Assembly (NCBI RefSeq): GCF_013387495.1
Contig: NZ_JABZEE010000051.1
Span: 1 to 64,000, forward strand
Direction: 5' to 3'
Source of the DNA: Streptomyces sp. PKU-EA00015
GTDB lineage: Bacteria > Actinomycetota > Actinomycetes > Streptomycetales > Streptomycetaceae
DNA length: 64,000 nucleotides
Shown in pieces: positions 50,859-60,820 of the stretch. Position 1 is the stretch's first letter; every line of letters starts with the position of its first letter. The position numbers were made by a program, and so were the translations under genes. A model generated the notes under the pieces. That model did no database searches, was not told the DNA's origin, and worked only from the letters and a program-made list of their open reading frames with translations.

Positions 50859-50941
50859 CGGCGGTGGTGCAATGGTGACACAGCAGACTTAGGATCTGTG
50901 GCCCGTGAAACGGCTTGAGGGTTCGAATCCCTTCCGCCGCA
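50858..50941 (+). tRNA. tRNA-Leu(UAG)
   Basis: 84-base class II tRNA with a long variable arm. Acceptor strands 50858-50864 and 50934-50940 pair, discriminator A50941. The anticodon stem GCAGA/TCTGT encloses CTTAGGA, giving anticodon TAG. The first base is shared with the stop codon of the HNH gene. Confidence 0.95.
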
Positions 50942-50946
50942 CCCGC

Positions 50947-50986
50947 AAACGGCCTGCGAATCGAAGGTTCGATTCGCAGGCCGTTT
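50947..50986. terminator. Terminator after tRNA-Leu
   Basis: Perfect 18-base arms (50947-50964 and 50969-50986) with an AGGT loop between tRNA-Leu and convergent rdgB. Confidence 0.9.
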
Positions 50987-51004
50987 CATGCGGCCGGTCC
51001 GAGC

Positions 51005-51607
51005 TCAGCCCAACAACTCCCGCACCACCGGCACCAGCGCGCGAAACGCCTTCCCCCTGTGGCTGATCGCGTTCTTCTCCTCCGGCGTCAGTTCCGCGCA
51101 CGTCCGCGTCTCGCCCTCGGGCTGGAGGATCGGGTCGTAGCCGAATCCGTTGGTCCCGCGCGGGGAGCGGCGCAGGGTGCCGCGGAGGCGGCCCTCGACC
51201 ACGCGTTCCGTGCCGTCCGGCAGGGCGAGCGCGGCCGCACAGGCGAAGTGGGCGCCGCGATGCGGAGTGTCGATGTCCGAGAGTTGGGCGAGCAGCAGGT
51301 CCAGGTTGGCCTTGTCGTCGCCGTGGGTGCCGGCCCAGCGGGCGGAGAAGATACCGGGCGCGCCGCCGAGGACGTCGACACAGAGGCCGGAGTCGTCGGC
51401 GACGGCGGGCAGGCCGGTGGCGCGGGCGAGCGCGTGGGCCTTGAGGAGCGCGTTCTCGGCGAAGGTGACGCCGGTCTCCTTGACGTCGGGGAGGTCGGGG
51501 TAGGCATCGGCGCCGACGAGGTCGTGGGTGATGCCCGCGTCGGCGAGGATGGCCTTCAGTTCGGTGATCTTCCCGGCGCTGCGGGTGGCGAGAATCAGGC
51601 GCGTCAT
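51005..51607 (-). CDS. rdgB: XTP/dITP diphosphatase
   Basis: House-cleaning enzyme of 200 residues that removes non-canonical purine nucleotides (ITP/XTP). ILATRSAGKITELKAIL, TFAENALLKA, ADDSGLCVDVLGGAPGIFSARWAG and GFGYDPI are all present. It follows a lipoprotein gene by 11 bases, with rph further upstream, the normal actinomycete order. Confidence 0.95.
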   Translation of the reverse strand: MTRLILATRSAGKITELKAILADAGITHDLVGADAYPDLPDVKETGVTFAENALLKAHALARATGLPAVADDSGLCVDVLGGAPGIFSARWAGTHGDDKANLDLLLAQLSDIDTPHRGAHFACAAALALPDGTERVVEGRLRGTLRRSPRGTNGFGYDPILQPEGETRTCAELTPEEKNAISHRGKAFRALVPVVRELLG

Positions 51608-51618
51608 GACCCCAGTAT

Positions 51619-52002
51619 CTACGGCGTGCAGACCTTGCCGATCTCGGCGGCCGCGTCGGTGACGGGCTTCAGGTCGGGAGTCGTGTCGCCGCCGTCGATG
51701 GACTTGCGCACGTTGTCGACGCCGGCGGCGAGGTCGTCGACGGCCTTGCTGAGGTCGGCGTTGTCGGTCTTGTCGCCGAGATTGTCCAGCTCGCGGTCGA
51801 TGTCGTCGAGGGCCTGCCGCGCCTGGGTGGGGTCCTCGGCCGCGCTGGAGGCGGCCTGCTGAAGCTTGTCCACGCTGGTGGCGATGGCGTCGGCGGTCTC
51901 GACACAGTCCATCGCCGTGTTGAGTGCGCTGCAGCCGACGGCTGCGGGCACCAGCAGAGCGGCTGTGGCGATCGTGATGGCTATGCGGCGGCGCGCAGAC
52001 AT
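51619..52002 (-). CDS. Small lipoprotein with helical repeats
   Basis: Lipoprotein of 127 residues with lipobox AVGC near residue 24. The mature part is Ala/Asp-rich and predicted helical coiled coil (LDDIDRELDNLGDK). No named family. The start at 52002 has GGGAGGA upstream. It lies between rph and rdgB in one direction. Confidence 0.78.
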   Translation of the reverse strand: MSARRRIAITIATAALLVPAAVGCSALNTAMDCVETADAIATSVDKLQQAASSAAEDPTQARQALDDIDRELDNLGDKTDNADLSKAVDDLAAGVDNVRKSIDGGDTTPDLKPVTDAAAEIGKVCTP

Positions 52003-52120
52003 GCAGGTCCTCCCAGGTACGGACGGGCGCACGGTTCGGCCCGTGCGCCCGTGACTCTAACGACGCCCGGCGGGCGCTCCCGGTTGCTGCGCCACCGGGA
52101 GAAAGGCGCTACGCGAAGTG

Positions 52121-52858
52121 TTACGCCGGCTGTCCGGTTCCGAGCGCCTCGGCCTGGAGCGCGGCGAGGTCGGCGCAGCCTCCGGTGGCGAGGTCGAGGA
52201 GGGCGTTGAGCTCCTTGCGGTCGAAGGGCTCGGCCTCGGCGGTGCCCTGGACCTCGACGAAGCGTCCGTCGCCGGTGCAGACCACGTTCATGTCGGTCTC
52301 GGCGCGCACGTCCTCCTCGTAGCAGAGGTCGAGCAGGGGGGTGCCGTCCACGATCCCGACGCTGACGGCGGCGACGGTACCGGTGAGCGGCTTGCGACCG
52401 GGCTTGATCAGCTTCTTGCCCTGCGCCCAGGTGACGGCGTCGGCGAGGGCGACGTAGGCGCCGGTGATCGCGGCGGTACGGGTGCCGCCGTCGGCCTGGA
52501 GGACGTCGCAGTCGAGGACGACGGTGTTCTCGCCGAGGGCCTTGTAGTCGATGACGGCGCGCAGGGAGCGGCCGATGAGCCGGCTGATCTCATGGGTGCG
52601 TCCGCCGATCTTGCCGCGCACGGACTCGCGGTCGCCGCGGGTGTTGGTGGAGCGCGGGAGCATCGAGTACTCCGAGGTGACCCAGCCTTCGCCGCTGCCC
52701 TTGCGCCAGCGGGGCACGCCCTCGGTGAAGGAGGCGGTGCAGAAGACCTTGGTGTCGCCGAAGGAGATGAGGACGGAGCCCTCGGCGTGCTTGCTCCAGC
52801 CGCGTTCGATGGTGACGGGGCGGAGCTGTTCGGGGGTTCGGCCGTCGATGCGTGACAT
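52121..52858 (-). CDS. rph: Ribonuclease PH
   Basis: Phosphorolytic 3' exonuclease for tRNA 3'-end trimming, 245 residues. The N-terminal RPVTIERGWSKHAEGSVLI and central RTAAITGAYVALADA tracts and the DLCYEEDVRAETDMNVV active-site region are typical. First gene of the rph-lipoprotein-rdgB line. Confidence 0.96.
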   Translation of the reverse strand: MSRIDGRTPEQLRPVTIERGWSKHAEGSVLISFGDTKVFCTASFTEGVPRWRKGSGEGWVTSEYSMLPRSTNTRGDRESVRGKIGGRTHEISRLIGRSLRAVIDYKALGENTVVLDCDVLQADGGTRTAAITGAYVALADAVTWAQGKKLIKPGRKPLTGTVAAVSVGIVDGTPLLDLCYEEDVRAETDMNVVCTGDGRFVEVQGTAEAEPFDRKELNALLDLATGGCADLAALQAEALGTGQPA

Positions 52859-52884
52859 GGTGCCGAGCCTATCGGCACATGGGT

Positions 52885-52920
52885 GAGGGGCCCGTTCCGG
52901 TGGTCCGGATCAGGCCCCTC
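52885..52920 (-). terminator. Terminator candidate after nagF
   Basis: GAGGGGCC (52885-52892) and GGCCCCTC (52913-52920) form a stem 3' of nagF and 5' of rph. Confidence 0.5.
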
Positions 52921-53027
52921 GCGGTCCGGCGCCGGACTGCCCGGGACCGGCGCGGCTCAAGCGTCGGCGGCATCGTCGTCGACCGCACCGGGCGGCCTCG
53001 CGTCCCCGGCGGCCTCGCGTGCGTCCC

Positions 53028-53261
53028 TCACATCATGTCTTCGATGTCGGCCGCGATCGGGTCGGCGTCGGTGCCGATGACGACCTGGATCGCGGTGCCC
53101 ATCTTCACGACGCCGTGGGCGCCGGCGGCCTTGAGCGCGGCCTCGTCGACCAGGCTGGGGTCGGCGACCTCGGTGCGGAGACGGGTGATGCAGCCCTCGA
53201 TCTCTTCGATGTTGTCGATCCCGCCGAGCCCGGCGACGATCTTCTCAGCCTTGCTGGCCAT
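53028..53261 (-). CDS. nagF: GlcNAc PTS EIIB protein
   Basis: Stand-alone EIIB of 77 residues with the phosphorylated Cys in EIEGCITRLR. It passes phosphate from EIIA to incoming N-acetylglucosamine bound by the EIIC permeases encoded on the other strand. I chose the ATG at 53261 because it gives the family's normal N-terminus. It is divergent from nagE1. Confidence 0.9.
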   Translation of the reverse strand: MASKAEKIVAGLGGIDNIEEIEGCITRLRTEVADPSLVDEAALKAAGAHGVVKMGTAIQVVIGTDADPIAADIEDMM

Positions 53262-53441
53262 GTGATTCTCCCTGCGTTCGAGCGCGCTGAGCGCTGTCTC
53301 GGCCCACCGTTGATCCTGGTCGGTCCGCTTTGTCACGGTAACGCACGGTTGGCCCATCTTCACGGGCGAGTAACCGTCTCGTACCGAATGATGACGATCA
53401 CCGGCGCCCTGCCCTTCGCGAGGCGCCGGAACCGTATGCCG

Positions 53442-53457
53442 ACTGGTCTACACCAGT
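53442..53457. promoter_or_regulatory. DasR-type operator between nagF and nagE1
   Basis: A 16-base palindrome, ACTGGTCTACACCAGT, matching the DasR element with two or three differences. It is 43 bases before the nagE1 start. Binding is inferred from known Streptomyces operators. Confidence 0.85.
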
Positions 53458-53499
53458 CTGCGACGCCTGCCAAACAGGGGCTGTTCCGGGAGGACGCCG

Positions 53500-54759
53500 A
53501 TGAGCACCGAGAGCGCGGCCGCGCCGCGGCACAAGTGGCGGAGCGGGCTCTTCCAGGGGCTCCAGAAAGTGGGCCGCAGCCTGCAGCTCCCGGTGGCCGT
53601 CCTGCCCGCCGCGGGCCTGCTCGTCAGTCTCGGCAACCTGTTCGCCGCGTATCTCCACGGCGACTTCTGGGACAAGACGTCCGACGTCCTGATCCAGGGC
53701 GGCACCGGCATCCTCGACGGCAACCTCGGCCTCCCGCTGCTCTTCTGCATCGGCGTCGCGATCGGCTTCGCCAAGAAGTCCGACGGTTCGACCGCGCTCG
53801 CCGCCGTGGCGGGCTTCCTCGTCTACCACAACGTCCTCAAGGCCTTTCCCGTCGACGGGTCGGTCACCGAGGAGATGCCCGAGGGCACGCCCCAGAACCC
53901 CGGGGTCCTCGGCGGCATCCTGATCGGCCTGCTGACGGCGGTCATCTGGCAGCGCTACCACCGCACGAAGCTGGTGGACTGGCTCGGATTCTTCAACGGC
54001 CGACGGCTCGTGCCGATCATCATGGCCTTCGTCTGCTGCGTCCTGGGCGTGCTGTTCGGGCTGCTGTGGGACCCGGTGGGCGACGCGCTGACCTCGTTCT
54101 CGAGGCAGCTGATCGATCTCGGGGCCTGGGGCGCGGGCATCTTCGGCGTCGCGAACCGGCTGCTCATCCCGATCGGCATGCACCAGTTCCTGAACACGTT
54201 CTTCTGGTTCCAGGCGGGCGAGTACACCCAGCCGGACGGCACGGTGGTGCAGGGCGACCTGACGCGCTTCTTCGCCGAGGACCCGTCCGCCGGCCAGTTC
54301 ATGTCCGGCTTCTTCCCGATCATGATGTTCGGCCTGCCGGCGGCGGCCCTGGCCATCACGCACTGCGCCCGCCCGGAGCACCGCAAGCGGGTGGCCGGCC
54401 TGATGTTCTCCGTCGGCCTGACGTCGTTTGTGACGGGCGTGACCGAGCCGATCGAGTTCTCGTTCATGTTCGCCGCACCGCTGCTGTACGGGCTGCACGC
54501 GCTGCTCACCGGCGCCTCGATGGCGATCACCTGGGCACTCGGCGTACACGCGGGCTTCAGCTTCTCGGCGGGCTTGATCGACTACGTCGTGAACTGGCAC
54601 CTGGACACGAAACCGTGGCTGATCCTGCCGATCGGCGCGTGCTTCGCGGTCGTCTACTACTTCGTGTTCCGCGTGGTGATCACGGTGTTCGACGTCCCCA
54701 CACCCGGCCGTGAGCCCGAGGAGGTCCAGGAGGAGATGGAGCGGGACGCGACGAAATGA
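53500..54759 (+). CDS. nagE1: GlcNAc PTS EIIC permease (NagE1-like)
   Basis: EIIC permease of 419 residues of the glucose/GlcNAc family with about ten transmembrane segments. LPVAVLPAAGLLVSLGNLF, FCIGVAIGFAKKSDGSTALAAV and GVTEPIEFSFMFAAPLLYGLH are typical. It lacks fused EIIA and EIIB domains, so it needs NagF and a cytoplasmic EIIA. GGGAGG precedes the ATG. Named by order next to nagF and nagE2; true substrate untested. Confidence 0.88.
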   Translation: MSTESAAAPRHKWRSGLFQGLQKVGRSLQLPVAVLPAAGLLVSLGNLFAAYLHGDFWDKTSDVLIQGGTGILDGNLGLPLLFCIGVAIGFAKKSDGSTALAAVAGFLVYHNVLKAFPVDGSVTEEMPEGTPQNPGVLGGILIGLLTAVIWQRYHRTKLVDWLGFFNGRRLVPIIMAFVCCVLGVLFGLLWDPVGDALTSFSRQLIDLGAWGAGIFGVANRLLIPIGMHQFLNTFFWFQAGEYTQPDGTVVQGDLTRFFAEDPSAGQFMSGFFPIMMFGLPAAALAITHCARPEHRKRVAGLMFSVGLTSFVTGVTEPIEFSFMFAAPLLYGLHALLTGASMAITWALGVHAGFSFSAGLIDYVVNWHLDTKPWLILPIGACFAVVYYFVFRVVITVFDVPTPGREPEEVQEEMERDATK

Positions 54760-54800
54760 CGCCGCAGCGGACGAAGTGACGCCGTAGCGAACAAGGACGC

Positions 54801-54832
54801 AACGCCCCCGGCCCCAGCGGCCCGGGGGCGTT
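54801..54832 (+). terminator. Terminator after nagE1
   Basis: 11-base arms (54801-54811 and 54822-54832), loop of 10, then TTTG. Confidence 0.8.
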
Positions 54833-54905
54833 TGTGCGCATTCACCGGATTGTTACCGGGCCCGCGAATTTCGCAGGTTCCTTATCCAACCCTCACCGTG
54901 CTACA

Positions 54906-54952
54906 ACAGGTCTACACCACTCAGTGGTGTAGACCACGCGGTCCAGACCACG
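54906..54952 (+). promoter_or_regulatory. Array of three DasR-type operators upstream of nagE2
   Basis: Site A (54906-54921, 14 of 16 by my count), site B (54923-54938) and a weaker site C (near 54937-54952). Sites A and B form a perfect 13-base inverted repeat (54909-54921 against 54923-54935). The array lies about 100-150 bases before nagE2. Confidence 0.82.
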
Positions 54953-55054
54953 GCCGCATCTCCCCTGAGACGCCGCCCTCCCCCGCTTTTCTGTCCTCGG
55001 CGGCGCCTTGCCCTCCCCCGGCCTCCGGCCGGGGGGACCCCCAGGAGGAAGTTG

Positions 55055-56323
<1,269 letters not shown>

Positions 56324-56340
56324 CCCCCTCGCCCACGCCG

Positions 56341-56373
56341 AAGCCCCCGCCCTTGTCCTTGGGGCGGGGGCTT
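56341..56373 (+). terminator. Terminator after nagE2
   Basis: 12-base arms at 56341-56352 and 56362-56373, nine-base loop, between convergent genes. Confidence 0.85.
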
Positions 56374-56400
56374 CCCGCGTCCGGCGGCCGGCGGCTTTCC

Positions 56401-59082
56401 TCAGCGTGCGCCGGTCCTCTCGTCCGGCGGCATCACATCCGGCTCCGCGAAGAACTGCCAGATGGTGATCATGGCAACGACCTGTGCGATCAGATACGCC
56501 ATCTGCAGCGAGTAGTAGCGCATCTGGTACACGGACAGAAGCAGGCCCAGCCGGCTCTGCCAGTAGCGCCGCTCGCTGCGGAAGGTGTCGAGGTCGAGCG
56601 CGATACCGGTGATGGTGAGGACGAACAGCATCGCCACAACGTAGAGGGCCAGGTTGGCGTTGCTCTCCTGCGTGAACCGGTTGCCCAGCGCCCGCAGCCC
56701 TACGGGCAGAGCGAACGCCAGCGCGATCGGCAGCGCCTTGGCCGCTCCTCGGCGCCCGGGCAGCCTGCGCCACAGGGCGCCCAGCACGAATCCCGCGGCG
56801 GCCCACGTCACCATCCAGTAGAGGAAGGTGAGCACCAGGTCGGGGAGACCGAAGAGATCCGAGACGGTGTACTGCCAAGTTTCGCCGCGCACGCCCGCCA
56901 GCCAGGTGGTGAGAACACTCGCCGGCAGCCCCGGCACCACGGCGAAGCGTGCGCCGCGGCTGCCGTTGGCCCACCAGTCGTCGCGCGGGCCCAGCGCGAG
57001 AGCCGCGTCCACGACCGACACCTTCGCCGGGAGCCGGTCGGGACCGGTCGAGGTGCCGCCGACGGTGCTCGCGGGCCAGTCGTGCAGTTCGTTCAGCTCC
57101 CGTTCGAGATCCTTCCGTTTCGGCGGAACGTCGCCGAAGAGCCCCTGGTCGAGGCGGCGCAGTTCAGCGTGGATCTCCCGGTACGCGCGCGCCTTGCGCA
57201 GCAGCGCCCGACGGTCGGCCGGCACCGTGGCGGTGGCGAGGAGCCGACCGGACCGTTCGAAGGGCTGGGCCAACACGGCCCGCTGGGCGAGGAGCGTCGC
57301 AGCACCGAGCAGGGCCAGCATGTGGAGCGGCACCGCCACAGACGCGGCCAGAGCGTTCTCGAGCGCGTAGCCGACATCCATTCCGACGGCGAGCGGGAAG
57401 AAGACCAGGAGGAGCAGACGGTCCGCCGTGTCGTCGAACGGCGACACCGACGAGGGTGCGCGCCAGGAGCGGAGGGCAGCGAGCACGGCCACCGCGGTGA
57501 TCATCCAGGCGTAACCGATGAGCCAGTCCTGCACGTTGGCGGCGGAGTACACGATTTCCCAGAGGATCTCCCAGCGGTGGTCCGCGGCGTAGACAGCTGA
57601 GCTGTGGTCCCTGAGCCACGTCGCCCGCTGCCAGTTGCGTTCTTTCGCCAGGACGGCGCACAGGATGACGGCCACGCTCGCCGCGCCGATCGCCGGTGCC
57701 GCCCAACGGATCTGCAGGACCCGGCGGTTGCCGGAGTAACGGCGACTGGGCGGGAGAAGACCGCCGTCGGTGGCGAGCCGCCATGCCGCCGCTACGAGGC
57801 CGAGCAGTGTGAGGGCGAGCAGGCTGGACGAGGCAAGGGCCATGGCGAGAGCAGCCGGCGGCGAGTCGTCGGAGTGGAAGACGGCGGTCGTGCTCAGCAC
57901 GACGACGAACGCCGACGGCGGCAGTGCGAGGACAGCGACCCCCGTCCAGATCCGGCCGTTCGGCCGGGCGAATCCGAGGAGCACGGCGACGACCGCGAAA
58001 GCCAATCCGTGGCCGAGAAGGATCTGCTCGTCCCAGGACAGGCCGGAGCCGCTGCGCTGCAGTCGGCGGGTGATCAGATCGTCCAGCCTGGTCAGTGTGA
58101 AGAGGGCGATGCTCACGAACGCCCAGGCGACGAGATTGCGCCTGGACCGGCGCTGGTCTTCGGTCGGCGTGCCCGAGCGCCGCCGGTAACGCCGCGCCGC
58201 GGCCAGCAGAACGACGGCGATGGCGGACACCCACAGCAGGCCGCCGATCCGGTCCAGCGTCGCGGCGATGAGACGGTCCCCCTGGGCGGCCCATGAACGC
58301 TGCCAGGAGGGCTCGAGGGACACGGTCACACGGGGCGCGGGGCGGGTCTCCGACGACTTCGCGTCCTGCTGACTCTCGCCGGGCTGCTTCTTCCGCCCAC
58401 TCTTGTCTTTCTCCGGCTTCTGCTTCTCGGTCTCCTGGGGCTGCCACACCAGGGCCGAATCTCCCTCTCCCAGCCCCGGCCGGGGCGCCGCTGTCACCGC
58501 TCCCTGGGGGCCGGGATCCACGGTGATCCTCTCCCAGCGGGCACCGGCCAGTGGGCGCGGCACCGCGAGTGTCACCGTCCAGCGGTCCGCGCCCGCCCGT
58601 ACCCGCCACGTGCCGATGTCGATGTGCTGCCGGTAGTGGTCGACCCATGTGTGAGCCCGGTCCACGATCTTCACGCGATCGCCGTGCGTGGTCACCTCGG
58701 GGCGGCCGGTGCGCCATTCCGACCAGCGCTGTACGTTCCCCGGGCTCCTGATGAGGCAGCGCGTCGCCTGGATATAGCGGCGGCTGCGCTCACTGAGGAG
58801 AAGATCCTGCGCGAGCGGCCAGTCTGCCGGGACATCGACCCTGAGCTCGGTCGTGACCTTGGTGTACGTGCGGTCGCCGTGCTGCAGTTCGACCGAGGTG
58901 CTGGCCCGGGCACCGGCGAGAAAGTCTGTGCTGCAGACATCCGCCACTGATCTCTCCGCCGCGTCCGCGGGCACCGCCGGCACCAGAACGGCCAGGACTG
59001 CCAGCAGAACCGGCACGAGCGACACGCACGCGCGGCTTCTCAACAGATGCGCCCCCCGACTCGAATCCGTGGGGAACATCAT
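56401..59082 (-). CDS. Large multi-pass membrane protein (DUF6185-like)
   Basis: Protein of 893 residues. A signal peptide (about 15-42) is followed by an extracellular beta-rich region (about 50-260), a charged Lys/Glu linker, and about 12 transmembrane segments with cytoplasmic loops (HAELRRLDQGLFGDVPP). I recall similar Streptomyces proteins as DUF6185, unverified. Function unknown. ATG 59082 or 59079, no clear ribosome-binding site. Confidence 0.75.
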   Translation of the reverse strand: MMFPTDSSRGAHLLRSRACVSLVPVLLAVLAVLVPAVPADAAERSVADVCSTDFLAGARASTSVELQHGDRTYTKVTTELRVDVPADWPLAQDLLLSERSRRYIQATRCLIRSPGNVQRWSEWRTGRPEVTTHGDRVKIVDRAHTWVDHYRQHIDIGTWRVRAGADRWTVTLAVPRPLAGARWERITVDPGPQGAVTAAPRPGLGEGDSALVWQPQETEKQKPEKDKSGRKKQPGESQQDAKSSETRPAPRVTVSLEPSWQRSWAAQGDRLIAATLDRIGGLLWVSAIAVVLLAAARRYRRRSGTPTEDQRRSRRNLVAWAFVSIALFTLTRLDDLITRRLQRSGSGLSWDEQILLGHGLAFAVVAVLLGFARPNGRIWTGVAVLALPPSAFVVVLSTTAVFHSDDSPPAALAMALASSSLLALTLLGLVAAAWRLATDGGLLPPSRRYSGNRRVLQIRWAAPAIGAASVAVILCAVLAKERNWQRATWLRDHSSAVYAADHRWEILWEIVYSAANVQDWLIGYAWMITAVAVLAALRSWRAPSSVSPFDDTADRLLLLVFFPLAVGMDVGYALENALAASVAVPLHMLALLGAATLLAQRAVLAQPFERSGRLLATATVPADRRALLRKARAYREIHAELRRLDQGLFGDVPPKRKDLERELNELHDWPASTVGGTSTGPDRLPAKVSVVDAALALGPRDDWWANGSRGARFAVVPGLPASVLTTWLAGVRGETWQYTVSDLFGLPDLVLTFLYWMVTWAAAGFVLGALWRRLPGRRGAAKALPIALAFALPVGLRALGNRFTQESNANLALYVVAMLFVLTITGIALDLDTFRSERRYWQSRLGLLLSVYQMRYYSLQMAYLIAQVVAMITIWQFFAEPDVMPPDERTGAR

Positions 59083-59092
59083 GACGCAGAAG

Positions 59093-59114
59093 GCCCCCGG
59101 CCGGGGCCGGGGGC
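59093..59114 (-). terminator. Hairpin terminator after the MBL gene
   Basis: Ten-base arms (59093-59102 and 59105-59114), 26 bases after the MBL-fold stop. Confidence 0.65.
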
Positions 59115-59139
59115 GGGCGCTGCCCGCGGCTCGGCCGGC

Positions 59140-59892
59140 TCAGATCTCGTACACCGCGCCCGGCACCGCGATCTCCGACGGACCGTCGTACACCGCGCGC
59201 GCGTCCGACAGGTTCCGCCCGCCGTCCGTCCACGGCGGGATGTGGGTCAGCACCAGCCGGCGCGCCTTCGCCCGCTGTGCGCAGGCGCCCGCTTCGCGGC
59301 CGTTGAGGTGGAGGTCCGGGATGTCCTCCTTGCCGTGCACGAACGACGCCTCGCACAGGAAGAGGTCCGCACCGGCGGCGAGTTCGTCCAGCGCGTCGCA
59401 CACGCCCGTGTCGCCCGAGTACGTCAGCACCTTCCCGCCGTGCTCCACCCTGATCCCGTACGTCTCCACGGGGTGCGCCACCCGTTCCGTACGCACGGAG
59501 AAGGGGCCGATCTCGAAGCTCCCGGACTTCAGCGTGTGGAAGTCGAACACCTCGCTCATCGACGACGCGGAGGGCGTGTCCGCGTAGGCCGTCGTCAGCC
59601 GCTGCTCGGTGCCCTCGGGGCCGAAGACCGGCATGGGCGCGCAGCGGCCGCCGTCATGGCGGTAGTACCGGGCCACGAAGTACCCGCACATGTCGATGCA
59701 GTGGTCCGCGTGGAGGTGGCTGAGGAAGATGGCGTCGAGGTCGTAGAGACCGCAGTGGCGCTGCAGCTCGCCGAGGGCGCCATTGCCCATGTCGAGGAGC
59801 AGCCGGAAGCCGTCGGCCTCTACGAGGTAGCTCGAGCAGGCCGAATCCGCGGACGGGAACGACCCCGAGCATCCGACGACGGTGAGCTTCAT
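59140..59892 (-). CDS. MBL-fold hydrolase, RNase Z-like
   Basis: Zinc hydrolase of 250 residues. The metal-binding signature is SHLHADHCIDM, with further His in RVAHPVE and LTHIPPW and the bridging Asp in TYSGDTG. The closest general group is RNase Z/cyclic-phosphodiesterase-like MBL proteins. Substrate not predictable. GGAGG precedes the ATG at 59892. Confidence 0.9.
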   Translation of the reverse strand: MKLTVVGCSGSFPSADSACSSYLVEADGFRLLLDMGNGALGELQRHCGLYDLDAIFLSHLHADHCIDMCGYFVARYYRHDGGRCAPMPVFGPEGTEQRLTTAYADTPSASSMSEVFDFHTLKSGSFEIGPFSVRTERVAHPVETYGIRVEHGGKVLTYSGDTGVCDALDELAAGADLFLCEASFVHGKEDIPDLHLNGREAGACAQRAKARRLVLTHIPPWTDGGRNLSDARAVYDGPSEIAVPGAVYEI

Positions 59893-60094
59893 TGAGCTGG
59901 AACCTCCGTGGACGAAGGAGGGCTGGGGGAAGGTCGTGCGGTGCGTCGAGCGTAAGGCGCGAAAGGGCCGGTCGCTCCTCAGCAGCGCTGTGTTGTGGGA
60001 GAACTCACCCTTACCCGGGGCCCCGAACACCGGTGCGGGCGCAGGCCGACGGGGGCGCGGGCGGGAGCACGGGAGCGCAGGTAACGTCTCCGGT

Positions 60095-60568
60095 ATGGAC
60101 ACGTCGTGGTGGCTCGCCGTGATCGCCGTCGTCGTGGTCGCTCTCGTGGTCGCCGTCTCCGACGGACTCGGCCGCGGCACGCGGCGGCCGGCCGGTCGCA
60201 GGCGGCCACCGGCGCGACCGGGCGAGCGCGTACGCGAGCGCGTAGGCAGGCCGAAGGGGCGACCGTCGCCGGGCGAGATCTGGTGGGCCGATGTGCCCTA
60301 CGAGGACGGTCCGGGGTCGAAGGACCGCCCGTGCCTGGTGCTGTCGGTACGGGGCGGGACGGCCCTGGTCGTGAAGATCACGAGCCGGTACCACGACGAA
60401 CGCCCCGGGATGATCGCGCTGCCGCCGGGCGCGGTGGGCGATGCGCGGGGGCGGCCGAGCTTCCTGGAGACGGACGAGCTGCGGGACATACGGGTGGGCG
60501 AGTTCCGCAGGCGGGTCGGCACGGTGGACCCGGCGGTCTGGGACCAGGTCCGGCACCTGGCGGTGTGA
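60095..60568 (+). CDS. Membrane-tethered PemK/MazF-like protein
   Basis: Protein of 157 residues. One N-terminal transmembrane helix (about 5-23), a Pro/Arg-rich basic linker (about 25-55), then a PemK/MazF fold: PGEIWWADVPYEDGPGSKDRPCLVLS and VKITSRYHD. MazF/PemK toxins cut RNA, but a membrane anchor and lack of an adjacent antitoxin are unusual. It may be a non-toxic or regulatory relative. It is divergent from the MBL gene by 202 bases. Confidence 0.82.
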   Translation: MDTSWWLAVIAVVVVALVVAVSDGLGRGTRRPAGRRRPPARPGERVRERVGRPKGRPSPGEIWWADVPYEDGPGSKDRPCLVLSVRGGTALVVKITSRYHDERPGMIALPPGAVGDARGRPSFLETDELRDIRVGEFRRRVGTVDPAVWDQVRHLAV

Positions 60569-60588
60569 GCCCCCGTGCCCGGGGGCTC
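60567..60588 (+). terminator. Terminator after the PemK-like gene
   Basis: GAGCCCCC (60567-60574) and GGGGGCTC (60581-60588), overlapping the stop codon. Confidence 0.65.
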
Positions 60589-60699
60589 ATGCCCCGGGCC
60601 GTTCCGCGCTCCGAGCGCCCCTATTGCCTGACGGCCGTGGGAATGCCCTGGCCGATGTCGCGCCGCAGCCCTGACGGCGCGCCGGGCAGACACGGCCTG

Positions 60700-60820
60700 C
60701 GTTGAGGCCGGCCCCCGAGCCCGACGGGTGAACCCGCGCCGGACCGGGGCGAAGCCCCGCCCGCGATTGAGGCGCGGGGCCCCGGGGGCGGAGCCCCCGA
60801 AAGCCCCGGGCGGGGCCCGG
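60700..60820. repeat. GC-rich intergenic repeat with nested hairpins
   Basis: The stretch between the PemK-like gene and cysM carries several overlapping inverted repeats of the GGGGCGAAGCCCC and GGGGGCGGAGCCCCC kind. Such GAGGCGCGGGGCCCCGG-type words are dispersed in Streptomyces genomes. It serves as terminator for both sides; no gene is seen. Confidence 0.55.

Noticed and set aside
50858..50941. tRNA-Leu as an attL/attR pair for the HNH genes
   Set aside because: No second copy of the tRNA 3' end is seen near 49.4 kb and no recombinase is present.
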